64,000 nucleotides of DNA from Gottfriedia acidiceleris (lineage in GTDB: Bacteria; Bacillota; Bacilli; Bacillales; Bacillaceae_G): positions 930,001 through 994,000 of the forward strand of contig NZ_CP096034.1 in NCBI RefSeq assembly GCF_023115465.1. The letters run 5' to 3'. The notes beneath the pieces are model-generated. The model did no database searches. It worked only from the letters and a program-made list of their open reading frames with translations, and was not told the origin of the DNA. Position 1 is the stretch's first letter, and every line of letters begins with the position of its first letter. The position numbers and the translations under genes were made by a program. Shown one piece after another: positions 18,127 to 27,312 of the stretch.

Positions 18127-18165
18127 GTGGTAGAGACTAATTTGATAATAAAGGAGCGAATTCAT

Positions 18166-18852
18166 TTGAAAATTACATATTTTGGGCACAGTGTTATTTT
18201 AGTAGAACACGGTCAAGATTCAATTATTATTGACCCATTTATTAACGGTAATCCACATACTAATGTGAAGGTAGAAAATATTAAAGTGAATTATATTTAT
18301 GTAACACATGGTCATGGCGATCATTTAGGTGACACAGTTGAACTAGCAAAACGAAATGATGCAACTGTTATTGCTCCTGTGGAATTAGCAACTTGGATCT
18401 CGTGGCAAGGTGTCAAAGTTATCCCTATGCATATCGGGGGAGAAAAAGAGTTTTCATTTGGGAAATTAAAATTAATAGAAGCAATCCATGGTTCAAGTAT
18501 TGTTGATGAAGAAAATAAACAAATAATTAATGTAGGACCACCGTCAGGCGTTTTATTAAAAATAGCTGGGAAAACAATTTATCATGCTGGTGATACTGCA
18601 TTATACAGAGGTATGAAAACATTAGGTGAGTATGAAAAGATCGATCTAGCATATTTACCAATTGGCAATCATTTTACAATGGGAATCGACGATGCAGTAA
18701 TTGCTTCTGAATGGATTAACGCGCAGCAAGTGATTCCGATGCATTATAATACATTTCCACCAATCCAAGTGGATCCAAATGAGTTCCTTGCAAAATTACC
18801 AAAGAATAATGGTTTCATTCATGAGCCAAATACAACAATTTCACTATTGTAG
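18166..18852 (+). CDS. ytkL: UPF0173 metal-dependent hydrolase YtkL
   Basis: 228 residues from TTG 18166, which follows AAAGGAGC at good spacing; the frame extends upstream to 18127 without a site. Metallo-beta-lactamase fold with the metal motif THGHGDHLGD (about residues 45-54), GSSIVDE near 116, and YHAGDTALYRGM near 139. The UPF0173 family has a short compact form matching this length. Substrate unknown. It is the left neighbour of ytoI, as in B. subtilis, and has its own terminator. Confidence 0.92.
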   Translation: MKITYFGHSVILVEHGQDSIIIDPFINGNPHTNVKVENIKVNYIYVTHGHGDHLGDTVELAKRNDATVIAPVELATWISWQGVKVIPMHIGGEKEFSFGKLKLIEAIHGSSIVDEENKQIINVGPPSGVLLKIAGKTIYHAGDTALYRGMKTLGEYEKIDLAYLPIGNHFTMGIDDAVIASEWINAQQVIPMHYNTFPPIQVDPNEFLAKLPKNNGFIHEPNTTISLL

Positions 18853-18887
18853 TATAGGCCATTGAAGAAAATATTAGTACAGTATTA

Positions 18888-18914
18888 GAAGCACGTTGAA
18901 ACGTGCTTTTTTTC
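18888..18914 (+). terminator. Terminator after ytkL
   Basis: AAGCACGTT pairs with AACGTGCTT, followed by T residues. Confidence 0.85.
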
Positions 18915-18982
18915 ATGGTATGAATTGTTATATAATAGTTAATAAAAATATTAATACAACCATTGAAAGCTTGGTGAGGTAA

Positions 18983-20299
18983 TTGACTACAAAGCACGAT
19001 CAAATACTAGAACATATTGAACAACTACCGGTCGGTCATAAAATATCAGTAAGACAAATTGCAAAAGATTTAAGTGTAAGTGAAGGTACTGCATATAGAG
19101 CAATTAAAGATGCGGAAAACAAAGGATTTGTTAGTACCATTGAACGTGTAGGTACGATTCGTATTGAAACGAAAAGAAAAGAAAATATTGAAAAATTAAC
19201 TTTTGCAGAAGTTGTTAATATTGTTGATGGACAAGTTTTAGGTGGTAAAGAAGGATTACATAAAACACTTAATAAGTTTGTTATTGGTGCAATGCAGCTT
19301 GATGCGATGATGAGATACATTAGTGCAAATAATTTATTAATCGTCGGAAACCGAGTGAAAGCGCATGAATTAGCATTAAAAGAAGGGTCAGCGGTTTTAG
19401 TAACAGGTGGATTTGATACGGATGAAAGTGTAAAACGACTTGCAGATGAAATGAAAATGCCGATTATTTCTTCTAGTTATGATACATTTACTGTTGCGAC
19501 GCTAATTAATAGAGCAATTTATGATCAGTTAATTAAGAAAGATATAGTACTAGTTGAGGATATACTCATTCCAACTGAAAAAACAGCTACACTATCTCCA
19601 TTTGATGAAGTTGAAAATTGGTATGAACATAACAGAGACACAGGCCATGGAAGATATCCAGTAATTGATGATCGAGGAAAGCTAATAGGAATTGTAACTT
19701 CAAAGGATATTATACATGAACAACGTACTCAAAGAATTGATAAAGTGATGACTAGACAACCAATAAGTGTAAATGAAAAGATGTCGGTTGCGGCAGCTGC
19801 TAGAATGATGGTTTGGGAAGGCATAGAGTTGCTACCAGTTGTAAATACATCGAATAACTTAATCGGTATTATAAGTCGTCAAGATGTACTTGAAGCATTA
19901 CAGCAATTGCAACGTCAACCTCAAGTAGGAGAAACAATTGATGATATAGTTACTAGTCAATTTCATAATAATAAAGATCAAAAAAATGATGACTTTACGA
20001 TTAGATGTAATGTAACTCCCCAAATGACGAATGTAATTGGTACTCTTTCACATGGCGTATTTACGACAATTGTAACCGAGGCAGGTAAACGAGCAGTTCG
20101 TGATATGAAAAAAGGGGACTTAATCGTAGAAAATATTACAATTTACTTCGTACAGCCAGTTCAAATTGATGATGTAATTGAAATTAAACCAAAAGTCTTA
20201 GAATTAGGTCGTAAGTTTGGAAAAGTTGATGTTGAAGTATTTCAACAAGGAATATTAGTAGGTAAAGCATTGATGATGATGCAGTTATTAGATCGATAA
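18983..20299 (+). CDS. ytoI: YtoI: HTH, DRTGG, tandem CBS and hot-dog domain protein
   Basis: 438 residues from TTG 18983 (GAGGTAA upstream). Domain order: winged HTH at about 1-70 (VRQIAKDLSVSEGTAYRAIKDAENKGFV), DRTGG domain about 80-185, two CBS motifs about 200-310 (GRYPVIDDRGKLIGIVTSKDI and LLPVVNTSNNLIGIISRQDVLEAL), and a C-terminal hot-dog thioesterase-like domain about 325-438. The set suggests an adenine-nucleotide-sensing regulator of unknown target, possibly acting on lipid or acyl-CoA metabolism. Conserved beside ytkL and ytpI/nrnA. Own terminator. Confidence 0.9.
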   Translation: MTTKHDQILEHIEQLPVGHKISVRQIAKDLSVSEGTAYRAIKDAENKGFVSTIERVGTIRIETKRKENIEKLTFAEVVNIVDGQVLGGKEGLHKTLNKFVIGAMQLDAMMRYISANNLLIVGNRVKAHELALKEGSAVLVTGGFDTDESVKRLADEMKMPIISSSYDTFTVATLINRAIYDQLIKKDIVLVEDILIPTEKTATLSPFDEVENWYEHNRDTGHGRYPVIDDRGKLIGIVTSKDIIHEQRTQRIDKVMTRQPISVNEKMSVAAAARMMVWEGIELLPVVNTSNNLIGIISRQDVLEALQQLQRQPQVGETIDDIVTSQFHNNKDQKNDDFTIRCNVTPQMTNVIGTLSHGVFTTIVTEAGKRAVRDMKKGDLIVENITIYFVQPVQIDDVIEIKPKVLELGRKFGKVDVEVFQQGILVGKALMMMQLLDR

Positions 20300-20304
20300 G
20301 ATAT

Positions 20305-20335
20305 GGAAGCCCTAATAGGGCTTCCATTATTTTTT
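20305..20335 (+). terminator. Terminator after ytoI
   Basis: GGAAGCCC / GGGCTTCC stem with a five-base loop, followed by T-rich sequence. Confidence 0.85.
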
Positions 20336-20348
20336 AATTAATTAAAAA

Positions 20349-20372
20349 AAAGCAGGAAACGATTCCCGCCTT
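20349..20372 (-). terminator. Terminator for the minus-strand helical-repeat gene
   Basis: On the minus strand GCGGGAA pairs with TTTCCTGC (one G-T wobble), followed by a long T-run (the A-run at 20343-20350). Confidence 0.75.
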
Positions 20373-20402
20373 TGTAGTTTATGAAAAAATCATCCCGTAT
20401 TT

Positions 20403-21416
20403 TTAATTTGAAAGTAGTTTATTAACTCGATTAACAAATTCATTATTTTCATTTCTAGTATCAAAATCTTTTGCTAAGTCATATACAATTTTCTCTAATT
20501 TCTCTAAATCATAAATAAATTCTTCTTCATTTATTTTCAATTTTTTCGCCATAAATAATGCTGCTAGCCAAAACTCAAATTTATATGATAGATTCGAAAG
20601 ATTATCACATAAATCAACATGTTTATAGAACAATTCAATTGCTCTGTCTGGATCACAAAAAGTTAAAAAAATCATTTGTTCACTTAGTTCAGGAATGTAT
20701 TTTGTGCGATTGTATGTTACAAAATAAGCTTTTTGTTGAATAATTAATGCTTCATCTATTTTGCTCTCTTCTAATAAAGGAAGCAGTAATTTTGAGTATG
20801 ATTTGTGAATCGCTTCGTCACAATCCACTGAGCTATCCATTATTTTATTTTGTAAATTTAGCGCTTCTTGTAGATGATCAGTTTTTAGTAAATAAATCAT
20901 TTCACCATACATTTCACATTTTTCACAATTACTTAAATGATCCCTTGGAGATTTTTTATATAGTTGATAGTTTTGTTTTGCGTAATCAATTTGATTTAAA
21001 TATAAGTTCATTAAAAATAGAGCTTGAAAATAAGGTCTTAAAGAATAATTAGCAATCACTAAACGATTCTTAAAATCCTCGAAATAATGATGAATTTCTT
21101 CTAACGAGAATCTCAGGGACTGAGGTATTATTTCTAACAACCACTTGTACAGCCATAGGATCTGCTCTTGCTCCATACGTTCTTCGTTTTGGTCATATAA
21201 ATCTACACACCACAAAAAAGTATCAATAAATAAGTCTATTTCACCAATAGAAAAAGCAGTTTCTGCTAATTCCATATTAACGTAATATAGATAACCCCAT
21301 TCCTCTTGATTCTCTAATTCTTCTGCAAAAGTAAGTAGTTTTTGAAGTTTATTACTAGAATGTGATAATTCTACTAGTTCATCAAATTTTGATGAAAATA
21401 GTTCTTCAGTCATCAT
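20403..21416 (-). CDS. Unrecognised all-helical, TPR-like protein
   Basis: 337 residues, acidic, Leu/Tyr/Glu-rich and apparently all alpha-helical. It reads like successive 30-40-residue helical hairpins (for example YYVNMELAETAFSIGEIDLFIDTFLWCVDLY and YFQALFLMNLYLNQIDYAKQNYQLYKK), which suggests tetratricopeptide-type protein-binding repeats. A CEKCEMYGE segment has a C-x2-C pair but no second pair. No signal peptide or membrane span. It sits between ytoI and ytpI, where B. subtilis has no such gene as far as I recall. A protein-protein interaction role is an inference. Confidence 0.65.
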   Translation of the reverse strand: MMTEELFSSKFDELVELSHSSNKLQKLLTFAEELENQEEWGYLYYVNMELAETAFSIGEIDLFIDTFLWCVDLYDQNEERMEQEQILWLYKWLLEIIPQSLRFSLEEIHHYFEDFKNRLVIANYSLRPYFQALFLMNLYLNQIDYAKQNYQLYKKSPRDHLSNCEKCEMYGEMIYLLKTDHLQEALNLQNKIMDSSVDCDEAIHKSYSKLLLPLLEESKIDEALIIQQKAYFVTYNRTKYIPELSEQMIFLTFCDPDRAIELFYKHVDLCDNLSNLSYKFEFWLAALFMAKKLKINEEEFIYDLEKLEKIVYDLAKDFDTRNENNEFVNRVNKLLSN

Positions 21417-21449
21417 GTAAGTTTTCTCACTTTCTAGATTACTATAAGA

Positions 21450-21740
21450 TTAAACAATTTGTTTATTTTCAATTGCTTTATAATGCTTATTCTGTAAGTA
21501 TCCACGATATAAATTTGCCGCACCAAATAGAATGAAAATAATACCGACACAAATTGTTATTAATTCAAGCTTTGCTACCATTTGATTTATACCGTAAAGC
21601 AATAAGAATAATCCAAAAGTTAATCTTGCACGTGATCCTGCAATTTTTTTTGTTAATAGTTCGCTTGTAAAGAAAAATTTGGTAACGTAAAATAAGAAGA
21701 ATAGAAAAGATATAATTACGATTGTTGCAATGCTATTCAC
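21450..21740 (-). CDS. ytpI: YtpI-like membrane protein
   Basis: 96 residues with three predicted membrane helices (about 3-25, 38-58 and 62-82) and the SRARLTFGLFLLLYGINQMVAKL core typical of YtpI-like proteins. Divergent from nrnA, as in B. subtilis. Function unknown; the conserved pairing with nrnA gives no mechanistic hint. Confidence 0.85.
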   Translation of the reverse strand: MNSIATIVIISFLFFLFYVTKFFFTSELLTKKIAGSRARLTFGLFLLLYGINQMVAKLELITICVGIIFILFGAANLYRGYLQNKHYKAIENKQIV

Positions 21741-21833
21741 TTAGCTTCCACCTTTCAATGACTAATACATAATTCTATTTTACAGTCATAGAAACTATAT
21801 TTCAAAAGTTTTCATATAAAGGAGAGTTTAATC

Positions 21834-22772
21834 TTGAAGGAACTAATTTTAAAAGATATACATTCGTTTGATACGATAATCATTCATCGTCATGTTCGCC
21901 CAGATCCAGATGCAATTGGTTCACAGTGCGGTTTAGCAGAGATGATAAAAGCAAGTTATCCTGCAAAAAAAGTATATGTAGTAGGGCATTTGCCACAATC
22001 TCTAGAGTATTTATATAAAATGGATGAAATTGCAGATGAAGTATATAAGGATGCACTTGTTATTGTTTGTGACACTGCCAATACTGAGCGAGTAGATGAC
22101 GCGAGATATTCGACTGGAAAGAAACTGATTAAAATTGACCATCACCCAAACGTGGATCCATACGGTGACATTATGCATGTAGATACCACTGCAAGTTCAA
22201 CAAGTGAGTTAATTTTTGAACTTGCAGAGAGTAGTAATGAACAATTAGTTGTAACTGACAAAGCTGCAAGACTAATTTATGCGGGGATTATTGGAGATAC
22301 AGGAAGATTCTTATTTCCAAGTACAACAGAAAGAACTTTTCATGCAGCTAGTAATTTGATAAAAAAGGATTTTTCTATTAATGAAATCTATGACAATATG
22401 TACGAAACATCAATTGAGATGGCACATTTAAATGGATATGTTCTTCAAAATTTTAAACTAACAGAAGAGGGAGTCGGTCATATAAACATGACAAAGGCTC
22501 TAATGGATGAATACAATGTAAACTCAGAACAAGCTTCATTGGCTGTAAGTTCACTTGGACATATAAAAGGGGTAAAAGCTTGGGTTATCTTTTTAGAAGA
22601 AGAGGATTTAATTCGAGTACGTCTTCGTTCAAAAGGCCCAGTTATAAATGGAGTAGCTGCTATGTTTAACGGGGGTGGACATCCGCTTGCATCTGGAGCG
22701 AAAGTCTTCTCATGGGAAGAAGCAGAAAAAGTAGTGGAAGAATTAAAAAAGGTTTGTAGGGAAGAAAACTAA
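21834..22772 (+). CDS. nrnA: NrnA: oligoribonuclease and 3'-phosphoadenosine 5'-phosphate phosphatase
   Basis: 312-residue DHH/DHHA1 phosphoesterase that degrades nanoRNAs of 2-5 nucleotides and hydrolyses pAp to AMP. Metal-binding motifs are visible as RPDPDAIGS near 23-31, VCDTANTERVDD near 79-90, IDHHPN near 103, and the C-terminal FNGGGHPLASGA (DHHA1 nucleotide-binding) near 281. TTG 21834 is the start, with AAAGGAGAG upstream. Shares a bidirectional terminator with ytrI. Confidence 0.95.
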   Translation: MKELILKDIHSFDTIIIHRHVRPDPDAIGSQCGLAEMIKASYPAKKVYVVGHLPQSLEYLYKMDEIADEVYKDALVIVCDTANTERVDDARYSTGKKLIKIDHHPNVDPYGDIMHVDTTASSTSELIFELAESSNEQLVVTDKAARLIYAGIIGDTGRFLFPSTTERTFHAASNLIKKDFSINEIYDNMYETSIEMAHLNGYVLQNFKLTEEGVGHINMTKALMDEYNVNSEQASLAVSSLGHIKGVKAWVIFLEEEDLIRVRLRSKGPVINGVAAMFNGGGHPLASGAKVFSWEEAEKVVEELKKVCREEN

Positions 22773-22787
22773 AGCTTGAAAATAAAT

Positions 22788-22818
22788 ATGAGAGGCTAAT
22801 CGAATACTAGCCTCTCAT
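22788..22818. terminator. Bidirectional terminator between nrnA and ytrI
   Basis: ATGAGAGGCTA pairs with TAGCCTCTCAT with a nine-base loop between convergent genes. Confidence 0.85.
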
Positions 22819-23322
22819 TTATTTTGTGCTTTTTATTTTTAATGTGATTTCTAATACGGTATCAAAGTAGATTGTATCTATTTCAAGTTTAAATCGGCGA
22901 TCATCTTTAATATAAACTTTGTTTTCGATTGCACGTCTTAATAATTCCCGATTTTGGGAAACGCTTTTTATATCTTGAGTCAGTAAATTACTTAGGTCAT
23001 CCTTTACATCAGTAACAAGTTGATTATTAGTAAAGGCATTTATATTGTATTGTTTGTAATTTAAAATTGTCACTTTGATATCCTGAACTGTTAAATTTCG
23101 TTTCTTTTCCTTGTTCATACGCTCCATATTTTCAATAAAGATATTTTTATCTCTTAAATATTGTTTATTGAGCATTTTCAATTCAGATATTTGTTTAACT
23201 TGCTCTTCTTCTGTCACACCATAAAAATAAATAAAGACAAGCCAACTAATGATAAACCCGAAAAAAATGCCTACAAAAAATTTTGCCCAAGCGTGGGAGA
23301 GTTGTTCTGGTGGGGCTTTCAT
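22819..23322 (-). CDS. ytrI: Sporulation membrane protein YtrI
   Basis: About 167 residues. ATG with A at 23322 is preferred: it overlaps the ytrH stop as TAATG, and AGGAG lies about ten bases upstream. The frame is open eight codons further, but that would place the site inside the coding region. One membrane helix (about 15-37: FFVGIFFGFIISWLVFIYFYG) is followed by a charged coiled-coil segment (about 45-80) and a C-terminal domain. YtrI and YtrH are forespore-expressed sporulation proteins in B. subtilis. Confidence 0.85.
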   Translation of the reverse strand: MKAPPEQLSHAWAKFFVGIFFGFIISWLVFIYFYGVTEEEQVKQISELKMLNKQYLRDKNIFIENMERMNKEKKRNLTVQDIKVTILNYKQYNINAFTNNQLVTDVKDDLSNLLTQDIKSVSQNRELLRRAIENKVYIKDDRRFKLEIDTIYFDTVLEITLKIKSTK

Positions 23323-23657
23323 TAAACATGTTCTCCTGTAAACCATTGGATAATGATTGTCCCTGTATGTGTTCCTCCCATAGCGGCTATAATCATGAAA
23401 ATTTGCTTAATGAATTCGATTGTTTCTCCTTCAAATAATCCTTTTTCAAAACTATAGAATGTATCAAATGTTCCGCCAATCGCCCCAACAATTGCCCAAA
23501 TTCGTAACTTCATTGATAAATCATACATGCTGCTAAGTGGTGGCTGTCCAATGACGTAGTAACCGATTGAACCAATTATCGATCCACCTATTATGATTCC
23601 TAATGAAATAAAATACATTGAAATCAATGCTGGTATAAATGGCAACTTAAGCTCCAA
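23322..23657 (-). CDS. ytrH: Sporulation membrane protein YtrH
   Basis: 111 residues with about three membrane helices and the YtrH signatures LGIIIGGSIIGSIGYYVIGQPPLSSMYDLSMKLRIWAIVGAIGG, and a final AAMGGTHTGTIIIQWFTGEH. First gene of a two-gene minus-strand unit with ytrI, overlapping by TAATG. Divergent from dnaE, as in B. subtilis. Confidence 0.9.
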   Translation of the reverse strand: MELKLPFIPALISMYFISLGIIIGGSIIGSIGYYVIGQPPLSSMYDLSMKLRIWAIVGAIGGTFDTFYSFEKGLFEGETIEFIKQIFMIIAAMGGTHTGTIIIQWFTGEHV

Positions 23658-23830
23658 TTGTCCTCACTCCCTCAATTAATATATATGGACAAAGTGTTAT
23701 GTGTATGATGAGTATTAAAGTAAGTTTAAAATAAAAGATTTGTTTTAATGTTCACGAACAAAAATAGAATGTAAGTTCGTATTTTGTGATAGAATAGATT
23801 ATATTGAAAAGATGGTAAGGAGGAATGTAG

Positions 23831-26800
23831 ATGAGTTTTGTTCATTTGCAAGTTCAAAGTTCTTATAGTTTATTGCAAAGCGCATGTAAAATAGATGAAT
23901 TAATTAATGCTGCTGTTAGAGAAGGACATCCTGCGCTTGCTATTGCAGATGAAAATGTCATGTACGGGGTAATTCCTTTTTATCATGCGTGTAAAAAAGC
24001 AGGGATTAAGCCAATTATTGGGGTGAAAATCTCAATTTTAATGGATGAACATCAGTCTTATCCGATGATTTTATTAGCGAAAGATTTGACTGGTTATCAA
24101 AACCTTTTAAAACTTACAAGTATAATAGGGACAAAATCACCAGAAGGAATTCCTAAAAAGTGGTTATCGGCATATAGTAACGGCATGATTGCAATTACGC
24201 CAGGTATTGAGGGAGAGATTGAAAACTTACTATTGAATGGAGAAATCGAAAGAGCAATTGTTCATGTAAAAGAGTATCAATCAATTTTCGATCACTTTTT
24301 TGTCAGTATTCAAGATCACGGTTTACCTGAAGATCGTTCGCTATATCCATTAATTAAACAAGTACAAAAAGAAACAAACATCAGTTTAGTTGTTACAAAT
24401 GACGTTCGATATATTGAAAAAGAGGATGCACTTATACAAGATGCATTATTTTCAGTTAAAAATGGTACTAAGCTATCGGACGAATCAAGACCAAGATTAC
24501 ATTCAAACGAATATTATTACAAATCAAAAGCCGAATTATTGAAGTTGTTTTCTGACGAAGAAGAAGCATTTCAAAACACTATACATATTTCAGATATATG
24601 TGATGTAACGATTCCTTTTCATCAGCCATTATTGCCTAAGTATCCAGTACCTGATGGATATTCAACAATGGATTATTTAAAAATGGTTTGCGAAAAAGGC
24701 ATGATTGAGCGTTACGGAGAAATAAATGATGAACTTAAACAAAGATTAGAATTTGAGTTAAATACAATCAATAAGATGGGATTTAATGATTACTTCCTCA
24801 TTGTTTGGGACTTCATTAAATATGCACTTGAACAAGGGATATTTGTTGGACCAGGACGTGGTTCAGCCGCTGGATCTTTAGTGGCTTACGTATTAAAAAT
24901 TACGAATGTAGACCCAATACATTATAATTTACTATTTGAACGTTTCTTAAATGAAGAAAGAATTACAATGCCAGATATTGATATTGATTTTCCCGATCAT
25001 CGACGAGATGAAATGATTGATTATGTCGCTGCAAAATATGGTGATGTGCATGTTGCACAAATTATTACATTTGGAACATTAGGTGCAAAAGCAGCCATTC
25101 GAGATATTGCCAGGGTAATGGGGCTAACACCAACTGAAATAGATCGGTATTCGAAGCTAATTCCATCATCACTAGGAATTTCATTACAAGATGTTTATGA
25201 GCAATCAAAAGCTTTTAAAAGTCATGTTGAACATTCTGGTATTCATAAACGGATATTTGAGGTAGCTTGCCAAGTTGAAGGATTACCTCGTCATACAAGC
25301 ATCCATGCAGCAGGTGTAATTATTTCTGAACTTCCCTTAACAAATGTTGTTCCGTTACAAGAGGGGAATCATGGAGTGTTTTTAACACAATATCCTGCAG
25401 AAATCCTTGAAGAACTTGGATTAGTAAAGATGGACTTTCTTGGACTACGTAACTTAAGTTTATTGGAAGATGTCTGTCGATTAATTTATGAAGCAAAAGG
25501 CGAAGTAATTAATTTGGAAGAGATTCCGTTACAAGATCTAAAAACATTTGAAATTCTTAGTAAAGGGGATACCTCAGGTGTATTTCAGCTAGAATCATCA
25601 GGTATGAGAAGGGTACTACAGCAATTACAGCCTAATCAGTTTGAAGATATAGTGGCTGTAAACGCGTTATATCGTCCGGGTCCAATGGAGCAAATCCCTA
25701 AATTTATTCAATATAAACATGGATTGGAGAAAGTTACGTATCCACATCCGGTTTTAGCAAAAATATTAAAACCAACATATGGGGTAATTATCTATCAAGA
25801 GCAAATCATGCAAATAGCTTCAACTCTTTCAGGATTTACGTTAAGTGAAGCAGATTTACTTCGAAGAGCTGTAAGTAAGAAGAAGAAGGAAGTTTTAGAC
25901 AAAGAAAGAATTCATTTTGTAGAAGGTGCAATAGCTAAAGGTTATGATGAACAAGTTGCAAATGAAGTATACGATTTAATTGTCCAATTTGCTAACTATG
26001 GATTTAATCGGAGTCATGCTGTTGCGTATAGTATGATTGCTTATCAACTAGCATATTTAAAGGCGAATTTTCCTCTAGAATTTTATGCAGCACTTTTATC
26101 GAGTTTTATAGGAAGTGAAGAGAAAGTTTCGAATTATATTGGTGAAGCAAAATTGAAAGGGATCCCAATCTATCCACCTTCAATCAATAAAAGTCAATAT
26201 GCATTTGTAGTTGAAGGAAATGGAATTCGATATAGTTTATTAGCTATTAAAAATATTGGAATGGCAACTGTTAGGGAAATTCTACAAAAGCGGCCATATA
26301 AAGATTTTTTTGAAGTGTGCATTAAAATTTCACCAAAAGCATTAAACCGAAAAAGTATAGAAAATTTAATTTTTTCGGGGTGCTTTGATGAGTTTGAGCT
26401 CGACCGTGCAACGCTATTAGCAAATATTGATATGATATTTGATTACGTGGATATAGTAAGACCTGAAAATGAAGATCAATTTGATTTATTTCTTGATGAA
26501 GATTTTGTGCCTAAACCAGAAATTATTAAAGTGGAGCCAATGAAAATTTCAATTAAGCTTGAACTTGAAAAACAGGCATTAGGTACTTATTTATCAGGTC
26601 ATCCGATTAGTCAATACGAGAAGTTGCTTAATGAAAGTGATGCCGGGACTATTTCATCAATTATGATGAAGAAAGATACAGAGCATCTACTGTTCGTCTA
26701 TATTAAGGATTTAAGGATTACAAAAACAAAAAAACAACAGCATATGGCTTTTTTACAAGTTGAAGATTTAAGTACTACAATTGATGCTGTTGTATTTCCG

Positions 26801-27175
26801 ACTACATTTGAAAAATACCGTCATAAATTAAAAGAAAAAGAAGTAGTTGTAGTTAAAGCAAAAGTTGATGAACGGGATGAAAGAAAACAATTAATAATAA
26901 ATGAAGTGCTTACAATCGAAGAAATGGAAGAAATAAACGATCAAAAGAAGTATACTTTATTTATTAAAATAACGGGACATACTAATAAAAATATTTCCTA
27001 CACAATACAGCAAACGATCGCTAAGTTTAAAGGGCATGCGAAAGTTGTTCTTTACTATGAAGAAGATAAAAAAGCTGTTCAGTTATCTGAGCACTATTAC
27101 GTGAATCCTTCTGTGAATTGTCTTTCGATGTTAAAAAATATAGTAGGGGATGCAAATGTTGTATTAAAGAAATAG
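23831..27175 (+). CDS. dnaE: DNA polymerase III alpha subunit DnaE
   Basis: 1114 residues. N-terminal PHP domain (about 1-210, SFVHLQVQSSYSLLQSACKIDELI), polymerase core with the VGPGRGSAAGSLVAYVL motif near 338-354, and the catalytic acidic motif MPDIDIDFPDHRRDE near 381-395. Palm/fingers elements include YRPGPM near 616 and GVIIYQEQIMQIAS near 653, with FNRSHAVAYSMIAYQ near 723. An OB-fold is near 955-1040. No 3'-5' exonuclease insert, so it is DnaE rather than PolC; in Bacillus DnaE extends primers on the lagging strand before handing over to PolC. Start ATG with AAGGAGGAA. Confidence 0.97.
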   Translation: MSFVHLQVQSSYSLLQSACKIDELINAAVREGHPALAIADENVMYGVIPFYHACKKAGIKPIIGVKISILMDEHQSYPMILLAKDLTGYQNLLKLTSIIGTKSPEGIPKKWLSAYSNGMIAITPGIEGEIENLLLNGEIERAIVHVKEYQSIFDHFFVSIQDHGLPEDRSLYPLIKQVQKETNISLVVTNDVRYIEKEDALIQDALFSVKNGTKLSDESRPRLHSNEYYYKSKAELLKLFSDEEEAFQNTIHISDICDVTIPFHQPLLPKYPVPDGYSTMDYLKMVCEKGMIERYGEINDELKQRLEFELNTINKMGFNDYFLIVWDFIKYALEQGIFVGPGRGSAAGSLVAYVLKITNVDPIHYNLLFERFLNEERITMPDIDIDFPDHRRDEMIDYVAAKYGDVHVAQIITFGTLGAKAAIRDIARVMGLTPTEIDRYSKLIPSSLGISLQDVYEQSKAFKSHVEHSGIHKRIFEVACQVEGLPRHTSIHAAGVIISELPLTNVVPLQEGNHGVFLTQYPAEILEELGLVKMDFLGLRNLSLLEDVCRLIYEAKGEVINLEEIPLQDLKTFEILSKGDTSGVFQLESSGMRRVLQQLQPNQFEDIVAVNALYRPGPMEQIPKFIQYKHGLEKVTYPHPVLAKILKPTYGVIIYQEQIMQIASTLSGFTLSEADLLRRAVSKKKKEVLDKERIHFVEGAIAKGYDEQVANEVYDLIVQFANYGFNRSHAVAYSMIAYQLAYLKANFPLEFYAALLSSFIGSEEKVSNYIGEAKLKGIPIYPPSINKSQYAFVVEGNGIRYSLLAIKNIGMATVREILQKRPYKDFFEVCIKISPKALNRKSIENLIFSGCFDEFELDRATLLANIDMIFDYVDIVRPENEDQFDLFLDEDFVPKPEIIKVEPMKISIKLELEKQALGTYLSGHPISQYEKLLNESDAGTISSIMMKKDTEHLLFVYIKDLRITKTKKQQHMAFLQVEDLSTTIDAVVFPTTFEKYRHKLKEKEVVVVKAKVDERDERKQLIINEVLTIEEMEEINDQKKYTLFIKITGHTNKNISYTIQQTIAKFKGHAKVVLYYEEDKKAVQLSEHYYVNPSVNCLSMLKNIVGDANVVLKK

Positions 27176-27312
27176 ACATTCTTCTCTAAACTATTTATTA
27201 TTAACATACATGTGATATCATACAAAAAGAAAATTTTACCTTTTAAAGAGAAAATCACTAAGAAATATACAGTTGAAAAGTCAACTCGTCAACATTAGGG
27301 AGAGTGAATAGT

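Noticed and set aside
23750-23800. LexA/DinR box before dnaE
   Set aside because: CGAAC and GTTCG occur but at a spacing incompatible with a LexA site.
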